A stretch of 64,000 bases of DNA from Rhodobacteraceae bacterium F11138 (GTDB lineage: Bacteria > Pseudomonadota > Alphaproteobacteria > Rhodobacterales > Rhodobacteraceae), in assembly GCA_016521575.1 (NCBI GenBank), contig JAEKDP010000014.1, positions 18,142 through 82,141 of the forward strand, written 5' to 3'. Position 1 is the stretch's first letter. Each line of letters begins with the position of its first letter. Below the pieces are notes generated by a model. That model saw nothing but the letters and a program-made list of their open reading frames with translations, ran no database searches and was not told where the DNA came from. Both the position numbers and the translations under genes were made by a program. This document shows, piece after piece, positions 63,461-64,000 of this stretch.

Positions 63461-63865
63461 AAACGCTCTTGCAAGCGTATCCTTGACGTTCGAACCTCTG
63501 CACATCATCGCCGATCCGGCAGGATCGACGATAGTCTCTGTTTGTTGTGCTTCAGTCTCCTAAGAAACCGAAAGCCGTCCAAACAGTGAAGCTGACACTG
63601 GATCATCGAACCGAAGCCCTACCAGCGCGATATACAGACGTTGATCCATCGAAATGAACCAAACCGCCCACATATCTCTTCAGATATCATCAATTTCAAA
63701 AAGCGTGAGACAAAAGAAACTGAGATGCGCCCTGTCTTCCTTGGCGCGCCCCGCCTCGATTACCTCTGATTTTATCGTTCCGCCTCGTCTCGGCCCGTTC
63801 CGTTTCCAGTCCGTCCCGCCCGTCTGGCGCCCCGTCAGTGCATCTCTGCGCCGCCGGTGAAGGGG
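63461..63865 (-). other. 16S leader region
   Basis: About 400 nt between the predicted promoter and 16S. No gene. It should contain the 16S processing stem and antitermination signals, though I could not place a convincing boxA. Confidence 0.5.
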
Positions 63866-63894
63866 GTTCTAAGGTTACTCCGCCAAACCCGCAA
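63866..63894 (-). promoter_or_regulatory. predicted rRNA operon promoter
   Basis: On the minus strand TTGCGG (63894-63889), 17-bp spacer, TAGAAC (63871-63866). It is directly downstream of a very T-rich stretch (63898-63990 on this strand) that could act as an UP element. Confidence 0.55.
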
Positions 63895-63897
63895 CCC

Positions 63898-63994
63898 CTT
63901 TTTTCCAAAAACAGCACCTTTTTCAAAAAACCTCAAATAAACAAACAAAAACAACAACTTAAACAAAACAATACAAAGACAGACAAACCAAAAA
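63898..63994 (-). promoter_or_regulatory. T-rich, A-poor tract upstream of the rrn promoter
   Basis: About 95 bp that on the minus strand is mostly T and G with very little C (AAC and CAA units dominate the plus strand). The position just upstream of the -35 suggests an UP-element-like or curved region. No gene. Confidence 0.4.
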
Positions 63995-64000
63995 AAGGGC

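Noticed and set aside
63898..64000. A-rich end as a CRISPR leader or replication origin
   Set aside because: No repeat-spacer pattern, no DnaA boxes; its position upstream of the rRNA promoter is sufficient explanation.

Overview
The window looks like chromosomal DNA of an alphaproteobacterium of the Rhodobacteraceae (Roseobacter group). The reasons are high GC with strong GC3, a 16S-tRNA-Ile-tRNA-Ala-23S-5S-tRNA-fMet operon with an expanded helix 9 in the 23S, a Fur-family Irr-like regulator, a B12-uptake locus carrying cbiZ, and a TmpA/TmpB-type phosphonate gene pair behind a LysR gene. No lineage was confirmed by database search.

Layout. 1-4.2 kb: an NDP-forming acyl-CoA synthetase (cut by the window edge) and an acyl-CoA dehydrogenase, divergent from a LysR regulator. 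4.2-15.1 kb: core genes, namely a VOC protein, overlapping adenine deaminase and AMP nucleosidase, HU, a DMT exporter, msrB-msrA, a hydantoinase/oxoprolinase, queG, a GST and mtgA. 15.2-21.7 kb: glutamate synthase, with gltD and gltB separated by a small GFA-family gene. 21.9-23.7 kb: uppP and an NDUFA9-type protein. 23.9-25.8 kb: tRNA-Leu(CAG) followed by two diverged copies of (tRNA 3' end + integrase start) that bracket an Mrr restriction endonuclease. 25.9-27.5 kb: an overlapping trio of ECF sigma factor, cupredoxin and small secreted protein. 27.7-34.1 kb: a cobalamin riboswitch followed by btuB-btuF-btuC-btuD-cbiZ and an unknown gene. 34.3-36 kb: a DegT-type aminotransferase and an arylsulfatase scar. 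36-41 kb: sitABCD-type Mn/Fe uptake, divergent from an Irr-like regulator with a partner gene; the spacer has three copies of a 17-bp inverted repeat.

41.3-47.8 kb is the most interesting functional block. Two nnrS genes flank a cupin gene and a complete NitT/TauT-like ABC transporter. In the central spacer a perfect FNR/NnrR-type box lies 41.5 bp upstream of a predicted start site. 48-50.7 kb: a LysR gene divergent from a TauD-like dioxygenase and an HD-domain oxygenase, matching the 2-trimethylaminoethylphosphonate pathway (TmpA/TmpB).

50.7-57.9 kb is a scrapyard island. It holds a serine recombinase tail, an integrase lacking its catalytic tyrosine, a RecQ-UvrD helicase fusion cut at both ends, an IS21 scar, short plasmid-like fragments, and one intact large serine recombinase that reads into the tRNA-fMet gene closing the rRNA operon. 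57.8-64 kb is that complete rRNA operon on the minus strand, with a predicted promoter and a T-rich upstream region at the right edge.

The island genes probably no longer work together. Outside the island many neighbours are coupled by 4-bp ATGA overlaps (ade-amn, msrB-msrA, btuFCD-cbiZ, the NnrS/ABC operon, tmpA-tmpB, the sigma/cupredoxin trio), indicating compact, co-translated operons.
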